Of a stretch of DNA of 64,000 nucleotides, positions 7,920 to 15,835 are shown piece after piece; position 1 is the first letter of the stretch, and each line of letters begins with the position of its first letter. This DNA comes from Nocardia inohanensis NBRC 100128. Lineage in GTDB: Bacteria; Actinomycetota; Actinomycetes; Mycobacteriales; Mycobacteriaceae. Under the pieces are notes generated by a model. The model searched no databases and was not told where the DNA came from. It worked only from the letters and a program-made list of their open reading frames with translations. A program made the translations under genes and the position numbers. The stretch is from assembly GCF_001612945.1 (NCBI RefSeq), contig NZ_BDBK01000001.1, forward strand, positions 310,001-374,000, written 5' to 3'.

Positions 7920-8773
7920 TGATCGCGGTTATGGGGGCCACCGGCGCGGTGGGCAACGCACTGCTGACCCGCCTGCTCGAGCTCGGGCTGCCCTGCCGGG
8001 CGCTGAGCCGCGAGCCGGATCGCCTGCGTCACCTCGCGCACCGAGCTGACATTCGCTATGCCGATGCGGCGGATCCCGCCGCACTCCGCGCGGCGTTCGA
8101 CGGCGCGACCCAACTGTTCCTCACCATGAGCAACAGTCCTGCGCAGATCGAACTCGAAACGCGCGCAATCGAAATCGCCGCGGTGAGCGGTATCGAACAC
8201 GTGGTCAAGCTCTCGGCGCCGGCGGTCGCCGCGGACTCGCCGGTGGCCGTCGCCCGCTGGCATCACGCGATCGAAGAGGTGCTGCGCGCCTCCTGCCTGG
8301 CGCACACCATCCTGCGTCCCTACGCCTTCATGCAGAAACTGCTGCTGCTCGGCCCCGAAGTGGCGGCGCAGCACACCATCGTCGGCGCTATGGGTGCGGC
8401 GCCCTGCAACTACATCGACTGCCGGGACATCGCCGACGTCGCCGCAGCGGCCCTCACCCGCGCCGAGATTGCTGGTGGCGCATACATTCTCACGGGATCG
8501 CAGACCTACAGCTACCCACGATTGGCCGCGCTGCTGAGCTCGTTGCTCGGCACCCCGATCCGCTACCTCGACCTGTCGCCCGCCGACTTCCGCCGGCATC
8601 TGACCGAACGCCCCGGCCTACCGGCCTGGCTGGCCGATCACATCGTGGAAATCCAGCAACTGACCATCGCGCGACCGGAGCACCCGACCGGCACCGTGGC
8701 ACGCGTTCTCGGCAGACCGCCACGCACCCTCGAGTCCTTCCTGGCCGAGAACCTCGGCAGCTTCAGCGGGTAG
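7919..8773 (+). CDS. NAD(P)H-binding NmrA-like reductase/epimerase, 284 aa
   Basis: An atypical short-chain dehydrogenase of the NmrA/SDR-a5 type. The N-terminal Rossmann motif is GATGAVG at residues 6-12. The later YIDCRDIADVAAAAL segment (about 162-176) is the common marker of this group. The classical Tyr-x3-Lys catalytic pair is not obvious, so it may act as a redox sensor or as a quinone or ether reductase. GAAAGG lies 9 nt before the ATG, which overlaps the preceding stop as ATGA. Its 3' end overlaps the convergent formamidase gene by 11 bp. Confidence 0.85.
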   Translation: MIAVMGATGAVGNALLTRLLELGLPCRALSREPDRLRHLAHRADIRYADAADPAALRAAFDGATQLFLTMSNSPAQIELETRAIEIAAVSGIEHVVKLSAPAVAADSPVAVARWHHAIEEVLRASCLAHTILRPYAFMQKLLLLGPEVAAQHTIVGAMGAAPCNYIDCRDIADVAAAALTRAEIAGGAYILTGSQTYSYPRLAALLSSLLGTPIRYLDLSPADFRRHLTERPGLPAWLADHIVEIQQLTIARPEHPTGTVARVLGRPPRTLESFLAENLGSFSG

Positions 8774-10016
8774 CGCGGGGTGCGCCCGGCCCCGGATCGA
8801 TCCGGTACGGACCGGATGCGGACGGCGTGATCGGGAAATCGAAAATCGCGGTCGGAATGTACACGGTGGCACAGGAATTGGGGATATCGACGACCCCGGA
8901 GAAGCGGCCTTCGATCGGAGCGGCGCCCAGCAGCAGATACGCCTGTTCGGGGGTGTACCCGAACTTGGTGAGGTAGTCGATGGCGTGCAGGCAGGCGCGT
9001 TCGAAGGAGAGCTGGGAGTCCAGGTAGCGCTGCTCGCCGGAGAGGGTGACCGAGGTGCCCGAGAAGGCCAGGTACTCGGTGTAATTGGGGCCCTCGTTGC
9101 CGGGCATGAAGATGGCGTTCTCGCTCACGCCGTACAACTCCATGCCGTTCTTGATCAGATCCACGCGCAGGTCGATGAAACCGCCCATCTCGATCGCGCC
9201 GCAGAAGGTGATCTCACCGTCGCCCTGGGAGAAGTGCAGGTCGCCGACGGAGAGTTTGGCCCCGTCCACGAAGACCGGGTAGAAGACGCGGCTGCCGCGG
9301 GTCAGGTTCTTGATGTCCTGATTGCCGCCGTTCTCGCGTGGGGGCGCGGTACGTGCGGCTTCGGCTGCGGCACGGTCGAACTCGCTGCCGGTGAGCGCGC
9401 CGAGAATGGCGTCCCGCGGCTCCGGCGGCAGTGCCAGCGGCGGCACCCGCAGCGGATCGGTGGCGATGAGCGCGCCCTCGCGAGCATTCCATTTCGACAG
9501 CAGGGTCGCCGACGGCGCGGTGCCCATCAGCCCCGGATGCATGATGCCGGTGAACTTCACCCGGGGCACATGCCTGGAAGTGGCGGTGTGGCCGCTGAAA
9601 TCCCAGATGGCCTTGTAGGCGTCGGGGAAGTGCTCGGTGAGGAAGCCGCCGCCGTTGTCGGTCGGGAAGATGCCGGTGTACCCCCAGCCCTGACCGGCGA
9701 GCGGACCCGAATCCTCCTGCGGGATGGGGCCGATGTCCAGGATGTCGACGATCAGCAGATCGCCGGGGCGCGCGCCCTCCACCGCGAACGGGCCGGAGAG
9801 GCAGTGCACCGTGCTCAGCGGCGCGTTGAGCACATCCTCGGCGGAGTCGTCGTTGTGGATGGCGCCGTCGAACCATTCGCGCACGTGCACCCGGAACTCG
9901 TCGCCGGGCTTGACCGTCACCGGTGCCGGGATATCCGGATGCCAGCGATTGTGTCCGACGAACTGCTGCTCGGTGAACTTCTTGCGGGAATCGAGCGGGA
10001 ACAACAACTCGGGCAT
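8763..10016 (-). CDS. fmdA: Acetamidase/formamidase (FmdA), 417 aa
   Basis: Hydrolyses formamide or short aliphatic amides to the acid and ammonia. The sequence has the FmdA/AmdA features throughout: an opening MPELLFPLDSRKKF, GHNRWHPDI, a central FTGIMHPGLMGTAPS, GRGGN-like GGNQDIKNL, and FSQGDGEITFCGAIEMGG. Length of about 410 residues is normal. AAGGAGGG lies 6 nt before the ATG. It follows fmdB by 18 nt; the AmiC-like amide sensor gene lies further upstream in the same direction. The operon supplies nitrogen from amides. Regulation is probably through the palindrome at 10334-10354 and the divergent MarR gene. Confidence 0.94.
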   Translation of the reverse strand: MPELLFPLDSRKKFTEQQFVGHNRWHPDIPAPVTVKPGDEFRVHVREWFDGAIHNDDSAEDVLNAPLSTVHCLSGPFAVEGARPGDLLIVDILDIGPIPQEDSGPLAGQGWGYTGIFPTDNGGGFLTEHFPDAYKAIWDFSGHTATSRHVPRVKFTGIMHPGLMGTAPSATLLSKWNAREGALIATDPLRVPPLALPPEPRDAILGALTGSEFDRAAAEAARTAPPRENGGNQDIKNLTRGSRVFYPVFVDGAKLSVGDLHFSQGDGEITFCGAIEMGGFIDLRVDLIKNGMELYGVSENAIFMPGNEGPNYTEYLAFSGTSVTLSGEQRYLDSQLSFERACLHAIDYLTKFGYTPEQAYLLLGAAPIEGRFSGVVDIPNSCATVYIPTAIFDFPITPSASGPYRIDPGPGAPRATR

Positions 10017-10034
10017 GAGTGCCCTCCTTCGATA

Positions 10035-10313
10035 TCAGGGGCGGGGAAGCTTGCGGTGCAACGGATTCCGGGTGACCGGGGCGCTCACGCGGCCCTTCGG
10101 CGCACCCACCACGGCGGGTTCGCTCGCGGTCCGGCGGGTGGCCTCGATGAGCCGTGCGGCGGCCGAGCCCGGCCGTACGAACGCGCCGCCGCCCACCTGC
10201 CGGCGGCTCGCGGCCGCGCAGCCGGGGCACTCCGTCAGGTCCGGCACCGCGGCCATGCTGAAGCTGCGATCGAAGCTGCCGCAGTCGCGGCAGCGGAACT
10301 CGTAGAGGGGCAC
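10035..10313 (-). CDS. fmdB: FmdB family zinc-ribbon protein, 92 aa
   Basis: A small putative regulatory protein with a zinc ribbon formed by C8-x2-C11 and C29-x2-C32. The N-terminus MPLYEFRCRDCG is the hallmark of FmdB, first named for its effect on formamidase expression in Methylophilus. The rest is basic and low in complexity. The GTG start has GAGGTGA 4 nt upstream. It lies 18 nt before fmdA and they are cotranscribed. Confidence 0.9.
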   Translation of the reverse strand: MPLYEFRCRDCGSFDRSFSMAAVPDLTECPGCAAASRRQVGGGAFVRPGSAAARLIEATRRTASEPAVVGAPKGRVSAPVTRNPLHRKLPRP

Positions 10314-10333
10314 GCTCTCACCTCATTTATTTT

Positions 10334-10354
10334 CATACGGATATATTCCGTATG
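10334..10354. promoter_or_regulatory. Operator-like inverted repeat at the fmdB-fmdA promoter
   Basis: Arms CATACGGA (10334-10341) and TCCGTATG (10347-10354) are perfect complements around a 5-nt AT core (TATAT). On the minus strand the AT-rich centre can serve as a -10 (TATATC) with a -35-like TTTGTA 16 bp upstream, 20-40 bp before the fmdB GTG. A dimeric repressor bound here would block the promoter. The shape suits TetR, GntR or MarR proteins; the only regulator close by is the MarR gene at 11571. Confidence 0.6.
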
Positions 10355-10427
10355 GAGACGATACAAAGGCACGGGTGTCTCCGCGGCGAAACCTCCTGAT
10401 GAAATTCGTATTACGCGAGTTGCCGGG

Positions 10428-11507
10428 TCAGCCGTGCAGTTCGGCGAGCACGCTGAACCGCAGGGCATCGGCGTCGGCGAGGAAGACCGGCTGGGTGGTG
10501 TGCGCGCCGCGCACCCGCACCTCACCGCGCGGCCCGGCGTAACCGACCTGTGCCGCATGCCTTTCGATCAGCTGCGGATCCAGGCTGCGGGCGGTCTCGG
10601 CGAGGGCGGCGAACAGCAGCATGCCCTCGTAGCAGGATTCGCCGATATTGTTCAGCGCCGGTGCGAAGGTGCCGAAACGGCGGGTGTAGCGGCTGCCGAA
10701 GTCCATGCCCTCCGGGCTGATCACGCTCTCGAAATAGCCCGAGGCGGTGTACAACCCGCGGGTGCTGCCCGCGCCGCCCGCGTACAGCACGTCCTCACCG
10801 ATCATCATCGACAGCCTCAGCCGGCTCTCGTCCAGCCCGGCACGGGCGAAGGTGCGATTGAATGCCGCGCAATCCGCGCCGACCATGAACAGCAGCACGC
10901 CCTGCGCGGGGGAGTCGCGGATGAGGTCGAGCGCCCGGCGGAAATCGCGGCCGCCCAGCGGCACATAGGTCTCCCCGACGATGGAGATATCGGTACCGGC
11001 GGTGAATTCCCTTGTCGCACGCGCTGTCTCGCGCGGCCAGACATAATCGTTGCCGACCACGCACCAGCGCCGCAGCCCGGACTCCGCGCGCAGCCAGCGC
11101 AGCGCCGGGAACAATTGCTGATCGGGCGTCTCGCCGACCATGTAGACGCCGTCGGCGTTCTCGCCGCCCTCGTAGAAAGTGGTGTACACGTACGGCACCC
11201 GGCCCGCGGTCTGCGGCGTGATGACCTTGCGCGCGTTCGACAGATGCCAGCCCACCACGCCGTCGATCTCGCCGCGATCCACCATCCGCCCGATCTGCGC
11301 GGCCAAACGCGGCAGCGGCGCACCGGAATCGACGGGATGCAGGCGCACCGGGCGATCCAGGATGCCGCCCATGGCATTGATCTCCTCGGCGGCCAGGGTG
11401 GCGCACGCCTCGGAGGACGGCCCGAACATGCCCGCGGAACCGCTCAGCGGAATGACCAGAGCGATATCGACCGTCGCCCGGCCGTCACGAGAATTCAAGG
11501 GGCGCAT
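10428..11507 (-). CDS. AmiC-like amide-binding protein (type 1 periplasmic-binding fold, no signal peptide), 359 aa
   Basis: Belongs to the leucine/amide-binding group of periplasmic-binding folds, close to AmiC, the cytosolic amide sensor of the Pseudomonas amidase operon, and to FmdD. Motifs include the strand ALVIPLSGSAGMFGP at the start, AAEEINAMGGILDRPV and GYFESVISPEG. Residues before the first strand are polar (MRPLNSRDGRATVD), so there is no secretion signal or lipobox; it should stay in the cytosol. No ABC permease or ATPase genes are linked. It therefore more likely senses amides than transports them. The ATG at 11505-11507 has GGTGGAG 6 nt upstream; two GTG codons further up are alternatives. 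Confidence 0.85.
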   Translation of the reverse strand: MRPLNSRDGRATVDIALVIPLSGSAGMFGPSSEACATLAAEEINAMGGILDRPVRLHPVDSGAPLPRLAAQIGRMVDRGEIDGVVGWHLSNARKVITPQTAGRVPYVYTTFYEGGENADGVYMVGETPDQQLFPALRWLRAESGLRRWCVVGNDYVWPRETARATREFTAGTDISIVGETYVPLGGRDFRRALDLIRDSPAQGVLLFMVGADCAAFNRTFARAGLDESRLRLSMMIGEDVLYAGGAGSTRGLYTASGYFESVISPEGMDFGSRYTRRFGTFAPALNNIGESCYEGMLLFAALAETARSLDPQLIERHAAQVGYAGPRGEVRVRGAHTTQPVFLADADALRFSVLAELHG

Positions 11508-11532
11508 GGAAATCTCCACCACGTATTTCCAT
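11506..11532. promoter_or_regulatory. 8-bp perfect inverted repeat between the amide sensor and MarR genes
   Basis: ATGGAAAT (11506-11513) and ATTTCCAT (11525-11532) are exact complements separated by 11 nt. The left arm includes the start codon of the amide sensor gene and the right arm touches the -35 of the divergent MarR promoter. One dimer bound here could control both genes. Confidence 0.5.
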
Positions 11533-11571
11533 TTGAATCTTTACCATCCGGCCTTGTATATAGTGCTGACG
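11533..11571 (+). promoter_or_regulatory. Promoter of the second MarR gene, leaderless GTG
   Basis: TTGAAT (11533-11538), 18 bp, then TATATA (11557-11562), followed by GTG at 11571 with no ribosome binding site between. Transcription should start on or within 2 nt of the GTG, giving a leaderless mRNA. The -35 abuts the inverted repeat ending at 11532. Confidence 0.55.
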
Positions 11572-12023
11572 TGGACGATAGCACCGCTGCCGCCGCGCTG
11601 GCGGAGCTGGCGCGACTGATACGCCGGACCTCGCAGGAATTGGATCGCGCCATCGCGGGCTGTATCGGGGAGAATTCGGTCGGCCGCTGGCACGTGCTGA
11701 CCGCCGTCGTCTCCAGCGAAGGCCGCTCCATGTCCGAACTCGCCGAGGCCACCCTGCTCACCGGGGCCAACCTGACCCGTCTGGTCGATGCGATGATCTC
11801 CGACAACCTGGTTCATCGCCGGGTCGACGAGGCCGATCGCCGCCGGGTACTGGTCTTTCCCACCCGCCGCGGCCGGCTGAGCCATCAGGTGATGAGCGCC
11901 GCCATCGAAGAAAGCGGCCTGGACCTGCTCGCCACCGGCAACCCCCGCCTGGCCAAGACGCTGACGCGGTTCATCGAGCGTATCCAGGACGCCGGAATTC
12001 CAGCCGAATCCGCGGCCGACTAG
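11571..12023 (+). CDS. MarR family transcriptional regulator, 150 aa
   Basis: Winged-helix MarR protein: recognition region SMSELAEATLLTGANLTRLVD around residues 45-66 and wing segment VHRRVDEADRRRVLVFPT around 75-92. GTG start at 11571, chosen because a good promoter places initiation on it and because the upstream open frame is not conserved-looking. It is divergent from the AmiC-like/fmdB/fmdA genes and is the best candidate for their regulator; the ligand may be an amide or a related product. Its 3' end overlaps the convergent epimerase gene by 4 bp. Confidence 0.85.
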   Translation: MDDSTAAAALAELARLIRRTSQELDRAIAGCIGENSVGRWHVLTAVVSSEGRSMSELAEATLLTGANLTRLVDAMISDNLVHRRVDEADRRRVLVFPTRRGRLSHQVMSAAIEESGLDLLATGNPRLAKTLTRFIERIQDAGIPAESAAD

Positions 12024-13102
12024 TCGGCTCGCGGGGCGGTTTCGTGATCCGCGGGGTCGAAGCCGCCTATGCCGGAGGCGAATTCGCGGATTCGCAGGTG
12101 GCCGCTCGCGCTGCGCGCCAGTGCGGGGGTGTCGATATCGGCGGCCGTGCGGACGCCGTCGATCACCTCGCGTACGGCGTCCAGTGAGCTGAAACGCGGA
12201 TTCCAGCCCAGCTCGTCGCGGGCGCGGGTGGTATCCATCACCGGTAGCCGCAGGAAGGCGTCGAGCAGTTGGGGTGGGACGGGGGTCAGATGCAGATGCC
12301 AGGCCACCGCGGCGGCCGACCGCAGCAGCCGGGGTGGGACGCGCAGGGGGCGGGCGTCGAAGAGTTCCGCCAGCAGGTGGGCGTCGAGGACCGGGTCGGC
12401 CGCGATATTGAACGGGCCCGAGACATCGCGCAGGATGGCGAGCCGGCACGCCTCGGCCACGTCGTCGGCGTGGACCGCTTGCAGCCGGAGTTTCGGGGTG
12501 GCCGGAACGAACGGGATCAGGCGGGGGCGCACCAGCCGGTTCGGCAGCAGCGGGCCGGCGAACATGCGTCGTTGTTCGGTGGCGGCGCCGCGCTGGAAGA
12601 CGAACGGCGGACGGAGGCGCACCACCCGGCACTGCGGGTTGGCGGGCGCGAATTGGTCCAATACGCGCTCGATGTACGCCTTCTCGCGGGTGTACCCGGC
12701 TTCGGGCCAGCCGTCGGTGGGCCAGGTCTCCGGCACCGGTCGCGTATCGCGGCGCGGCGAATAGGCTCCGGCTGACGATGCGTAGATCAAGGCCGGAATC
12801 TGCGCTGTGGCAACGGCTTTCAAGAGGCGCTTGGTTCCGGTGATATTCGTCCGCCACGTTTCCAGGGGCCGGCGCATCGGCTGGATCGACCAGGCCAGAT
12901 CGACGACGGCGTCCGCCCCGCGGAACGGCAGTTCCAGCTCGTCGGACCGGATGTCGGCCGCCGCCCAGTCGACCTTGTCGACGCGGAGCGCGGGCGGCCG
13001 GCGCGCGAGGCCCAGTATGGATGTGACCGCCGGGTCCGCGGCGAGCGCCCGCACCACCGCGGTTCCGATATTGCCGGTGGCGCCGACCACGACGACTCGC
13101 AT
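12020..13102 (-). CDS. NAD-dependent epimerase/dehydratase (extended SDR), 360 aa
   Basis: Extended short-chain dehydrogenase with Rossmann motif GATGNIG at residues 7-13 and the SDR catalytic-type segment ASSAGAYSP followed by YTREKAYIE (Tyr-x3-Lys form) at about residues 110-145. This group acts on nucleotide sugars or on sterol-like and cinnamoyl-type substrates; the true substrate is not clear. GGAGGAG lies 6 nt before the ATG at 13100-13102. The promoter at 13134-13158 has the GNNT-N15-GGGTAT form shared by other genes in the window. No sugar-nucleotide pathway genes are linked. Confidence 0.85.
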   Translation of the reverse strand: MRVVVVGATGNIGTAVVRALAADPAVTSILGLARRPPALRVDKVDWAAADIRSDELELPFRGADAVVDLAWSIQPMRRPLETWRTNITGTKRLLKAVATAQIPALIYASSAGAYSPRRDTRPVPETWPTDGWPEAGYTREKAYIERVLDQFAPANPQCRVVRLRPPFVFQRGAATEQRRMFAGPLLPNRLVRPRLIPFVPATPKLRLQAVHADDVAEACRLAILRDVSGPFNIAADPVLDAHLLAELFDARPLRVPPRLLRSAAAVAWHLHLTPVPPQLLDAFLRLPVMDTTRARDELGWNPRFSSLDAVREVIDGVRTAADIDTPALARSASGHLRIREFASGIGGFDPADHETAPRAD

Positions 13103-13133
13103 GAGCACTCCTCCGTGAGATCTTTCCGGCGCT

Positions 13134-13158
13134 ATACCCCCGCGCCGGGCGATCACAC
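13134..13158 (-). promoter_or_regulatory. SigF/SigB-like promoter upstream of the epimerase gene
   Basis: Read on the minus strand: GTGT (13158-13155), 15 bp, GGGTAT (13139-13134). The expected start is near 13126, leaving a leader of about 25 nt before the ATG at 13102. One of ten sites with the same spacing in this window. Confidence 0.5.
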
Positions 13159-13394
13159 CGCAAACTCGGCACGCCGTGAGCAGGCTGCTGACCGGCGCGG
13201 CGCTTGAAGTCCCGTTTGCCGGGTATCCGAGGAATGTTCGACCGTACGGCTTGTTCGGGCTTGGAGAATACCGAGAACCGGCGCGACGCCACGTACACCG
13301 TCAACGGCGACGGAGGACCTCAACGGCGAGGACAGGTGCGGGTAGTCGGCCACCGGATCTTGGCGTTACGGTATCGATTTCGCAGGCCGCAGGG

Positions 13395-13934
13395 TCAGAG
13401 GAAACGACCCAGCTGGGTTGCGGCTTCTACCGGGTGCCGGGCCGAGATGCCCTCGTTGATCCCACGGAACTCCCAGGTTCCCGTGGCGCGGAACAGTCCA
13501 CCCATGATGAAGCCGGTGCCCGCGACGGAAGAGATGTCGTAGCGCGCCAGTTCGGTGGTGGACGCGGTGTCCACGATCCGGCAGAAGGCGTTCTCCACTA
13601 CGGACAAATCCTGTCCGGTGTAGCAGGTGACGATGAAAAGCATTGCCGTGACCGCGGAATCGACGCGGGAAAGGTCGACGGTGATGATCTCGTCGTCGCC
13701 GGGCCCTTCGCCGGTGAGATTGTCACCGTGCAGCTGAACCGATCGGTCCGCCGCGAGCATCTGCTCGTGATAGACGACATCGGTGAGACCGGCGGCGGTG
13801 TAGATCATCGCCGCGACATTCAGATCGATCTCCGATTGTCTGCCCCAGCGCCGGCGGCGCGCCGGATCCCAGCCCAAACCCACTCGGAGATAAACGATCT
13901 CGGCACCCTGCGCGTCGTGCAGCGGAATAGTCAC
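13395..13934 (-). CDS. TerD family protein, 179 aa
   Basis: Single TerD (calcium-binding stress) domain. Diagnostic segments are HGDNLTGEGPGDDEII near residue 67, the Asp-rich calcium-binding part, ARYDISSVAG, GGLFRATGTWEFRGI. TerD proteins are tied to tellurite, phage and general stress resistance. The first 20 residues differ from the usual SLSKG opening, and the GTG start lacks a clear ribosome binding site; an ATG at 13973 would add 13 residues. No terA/B/C/Z operon surrounds it, but a two-domain TerD protein lies at 45640. The next upstream gene on the strand encodes an SRPBCC protein. Confidence 0.88.
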   Translation of the reverse strand: MTIPLHDAQGAEIVYLRVGLGWDPARRRRWGRQSEIDLNVAAMIYTAAGLTDVVYHEQMLAADRSVQLHGDNLTGEGPGDDEIITVDLSRVDSAVTAMLFIVTCYTGQDLSVVENAFCRIVDTASTTELARYDISSVAGTGFIMGGLFRATGTWEFRGINEGISARHPVEAATQLGRFL

Positions 13935-14027
13935 GAACCGCAAGATGCCGCATGGAACACGAGTCCGCAACACAGCGCGCGAAGGCGGTCGCCGGAAAAC
14001 GCGTGGAGCAGCCTCGATCTCGCCGGG

Positions 14028-14474
14028 TCACCGCTGCTGGTAGCCGGCGGTGACGAGGTCGGAGAGGCGGGAGAGGGATTCCTTGTTGCGGGGCTTCAGC
14101 ATTGCGGTTTCGAGGAGGCCGGGGAGTAGGCGGGCCGGGCCTTGGTCGACGGTTTCGACCATGCGGACTTCGGTGGTGTGCGCGGTGGTGGGGGTGAGTT
14201 CCAGGCCGATCCAGGCTTGACCGAACGGCCAGAGGCGGGCGTGTAGTTCGAGTTTGTGCGGGGGGTCGCAGGCTAGGACGACGGTGGAGTCTTCGACGGT
14301 CAATGGCCAGAGGCCGACGCTGTGGTGGATTTTGGATCCGACTCGGGGCCAGTCGGCGTCCACGGCGCGCATGTGGCTGGCGCCTACTACCCAGTGGGCG
14401 TAGGACCAGCCGTCGGCCAGGACGGCGAAGACCTCTTCCGGAGATCGGGGGATCTCTGCTCTGACTTCGGTCAT
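14028..14474 (-). CDS. SRPBCC (polyketide cyclase/START-like) family protein, 148 aa
   Basis: A small helix-grip fold protein. It begins MTEVRAEIPRSPEEVFAVLADG, the typical first strand and helix of the SRPBCC family, and continues with WVVGASHMRAV and a strand-rich middle; the last helix contains MLKPRNKESLSRLSDL. Such proteins bind hydrophobic ligands; function here is unknown. It lies 93 bp upstream of the TerD gene on the same strand and is divergent from the gene at 14679. Confidence 0.82.
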   Translation of the reverse strand: MTEVRAEIPRSPEEVFAVLADGWSYAHWVVGASHMRAVDADWPRVGSKIHHSVGLWPLTVEDSTVVLACDPPHKLELHARLWPFGQAWIGLELTPTTAHTTEVRMVETVDQGPARLLPGLLETAMLKPRNKESLSRLSDLVTAGYQQR

Positions 14475-14630
14475 CGGGTTCCGATCGCGGTCGGGCCGCT
14501 GTGCGGGGGATGCCAGCGTGGTCTAGGCGAGCTACCCGCGGATCAGGGGGCTAAACCTGGTCGGCAAACGATCGGCAGCTGGTGTGACCGGTGCGGGATG
14601 CGTGGTGGTCGATCTCGGTTTCGGGGGTGC

Positions 14631-14655
14631 GGATAATGCCGGCGGACCGGGGTAT
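14631..14655 (+). promoter_or_regulatory. SigF/SigB-like promoter upstream of 14679
   Basis: GGAT (14631-14634), 15 bp, GGGTAT (14650-14655). Start expected near 14663, giving a leader of about 16 nt that still contains the GGAGG ribosome binding site at 14669-14673. Confidence 0.4.
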
Positions 14656-14678
14656 GCGGGACCAAAATGGAGGCGTTC

Positions 14679-15266
14679 ATGGAGGATTCGCTCGATCTGT
14701 CGGGAATCGAATTCGCGGACAGACTTTTACGGGCCGCCGCGGACCCGGGACGGATCGCGACGCTGATCGCGGCGGTCATCGGGGACACCATCGAGGTCGG
14801 TCCGCTGCCGCTGGCTCCCGGCGGGCTGGTTTCGGCGGCCGCGGTCGGGCGGGCGCGGGAGGTCCGGGTGATTCCGGCCGCCGACGACTACCGGGTGATG
14901 GCGGTGCGGGCGCCCATTCTGCTGGGGCTGCGGGTGCAGCTGCTGGGGATGGTCGCCCGATACTCGGCGATCGTCAGCGTATCGACCGAGATCCGGTTGA
15001 TTCCCCGGCTGCCGTGCGCGCTCTCGGTGGAGATCGCACCCGTACGGGGCGAGCAGATCACGACCCGGCTGTACGCGCGCGACGCGCTGGCGAAGGTCAT
15101 CCGATACGCGGTGCCTGTCGAAGCGCTCATCGAGTCGCATGTCGCGCGCTACGTCAACACGGTGCTGGAGGGGCCGGAGGTGCTGGGCCTGCGGCATATC
15201 GATGTGGCGGAGGCGATCGAACGCGCCTGGGACTCGGGTCTGCTTCTGAGCCGGCCGACCGGGTAG
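14679..15266 (+). CDS. Hypothetical protein, 195 aa
   Basis: No family recognised. A mixed alpha/beta protein with hydrophobic strands (PILLGLRVQLLGMVARYSAIV) and a helical C-terminus (EAIERAWDSGLLLS). There is no signal peptide or clear membrane helix. The ATG at 14679 is preferred because GGAGG ends 5 nt upstream; an ATG at 14667 is also in frame. It is followed 34 bp later by an SRPBCC-like gene and then by a zinc alcohol dehydrogenase, with which it may form an operon. Confidence 0.75.
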   Translation: MEDSLDLSGIEFADRLLRAAADPGRIATLIAAVIGDTIEVGPLPLAPGGLVSAAAVGRAREVRVIPAADDYRVMAVRAPILLGLRVQLLGMVARYSAIVSVSTEIRLIPRLPCALSVEIAPVRGEQITTRLYARDALAKVIRYAVPVEALIESHVARYVNTVLEGPEVLGLRHIDVAEAIERAWDSGLLLSRPTG

Positions 15267-15300
15267 TCGAGGAACAGACTCCGAATCGAAGGGTGGACCG

Positions 15301-15834
15301 ATGACCGGATCGAATGTGCTCGCGCGGTATGCGGACAAGGCCAAAGGGCAGGTGGGCGGCCTGGTGGCGAAGGTGGCCGGGTCCGGCTCCGGCGCGGCGG
15401 CCGCGCGCACGCTGACCATCGGCGCACCGCGCGCCGAGGTCGAGCGGTTCTGGCGGGATCCCGAGCGACTGTCGGCGGTACTCGACGGGCTGGGCGTCGT
15501 TCGGATGAGCGCACCCGGCCGGTACGAGTGGACGGTGCGCCCAGCGGAGAGCGAACCGGTCACCTGGCAGACCACCCTCACCGAAACCGAGGACGGGCTG
15601 CGCTACGCCGGCGACTCCGACGCGCCGCGAATCGAGCTGGTGTTCCGCGACGCCCCGGCCGACCTCGGCACCGAGGTGACCTTGCGGGCGAGCACCGCCC
15701 TGCCCGAATTCCTCACCGGCGCAGCCGCTTACGCGGCGCTCTACCGGGCGCGCGCCCTGCTGCAAACCGGTGAGCTGCCCACGCTCGAACCCCTCGCGAG
15801 TGCGCGGACCGGCGCACACGGCAAAGGAGAATAA
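15301..15834 (+). CDS. SRPBCC-like protein, 177 aa
   Basis: The core (residues 35-150) looks like a cyclase/dehydrase-type SRPBCC domain: ARTLTIGAPRAEVERFWRDP opens with the first strand and helix, and TWQTTLTE plus RIELVFRDAPADLGTEVTL form the following strands. A basic, glycine-rich N-terminal segment precedes it. This architecture is often found close to zinc alcohol dehydrogenases in actinobacteria, and the stop here is only 1 nt from the ADH start. Function unknown. Confidence 0.78.
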   Translation: MTGSNVLARYADKAKGQVGGLVAKVAGSGSGAAAARTLTIGAPRAEVERFWRDPERLSAVLDGLGVVRMSAPGRYEWTVRPAESEPVTWQTTLTETEDGLRYAGDSDAPRIELVFRDAPADLGTEVTLRASTALPEFLTGAAAYAALYRARALLQTGELPTLEPLASARTGAHGKGE

Positions 15835-15835
15835 G

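Noticed and set aside
8985..11570. A plus-strand open frame of about 860 codons antisense to fmdA, fmdB and the amide sensor.
   Set aside because: It is low in complexity, has no recognisable domain, and is the usual shadow of a GC-rich gene on the other strand; only its last part (from 11571) is a real gene, MarR.
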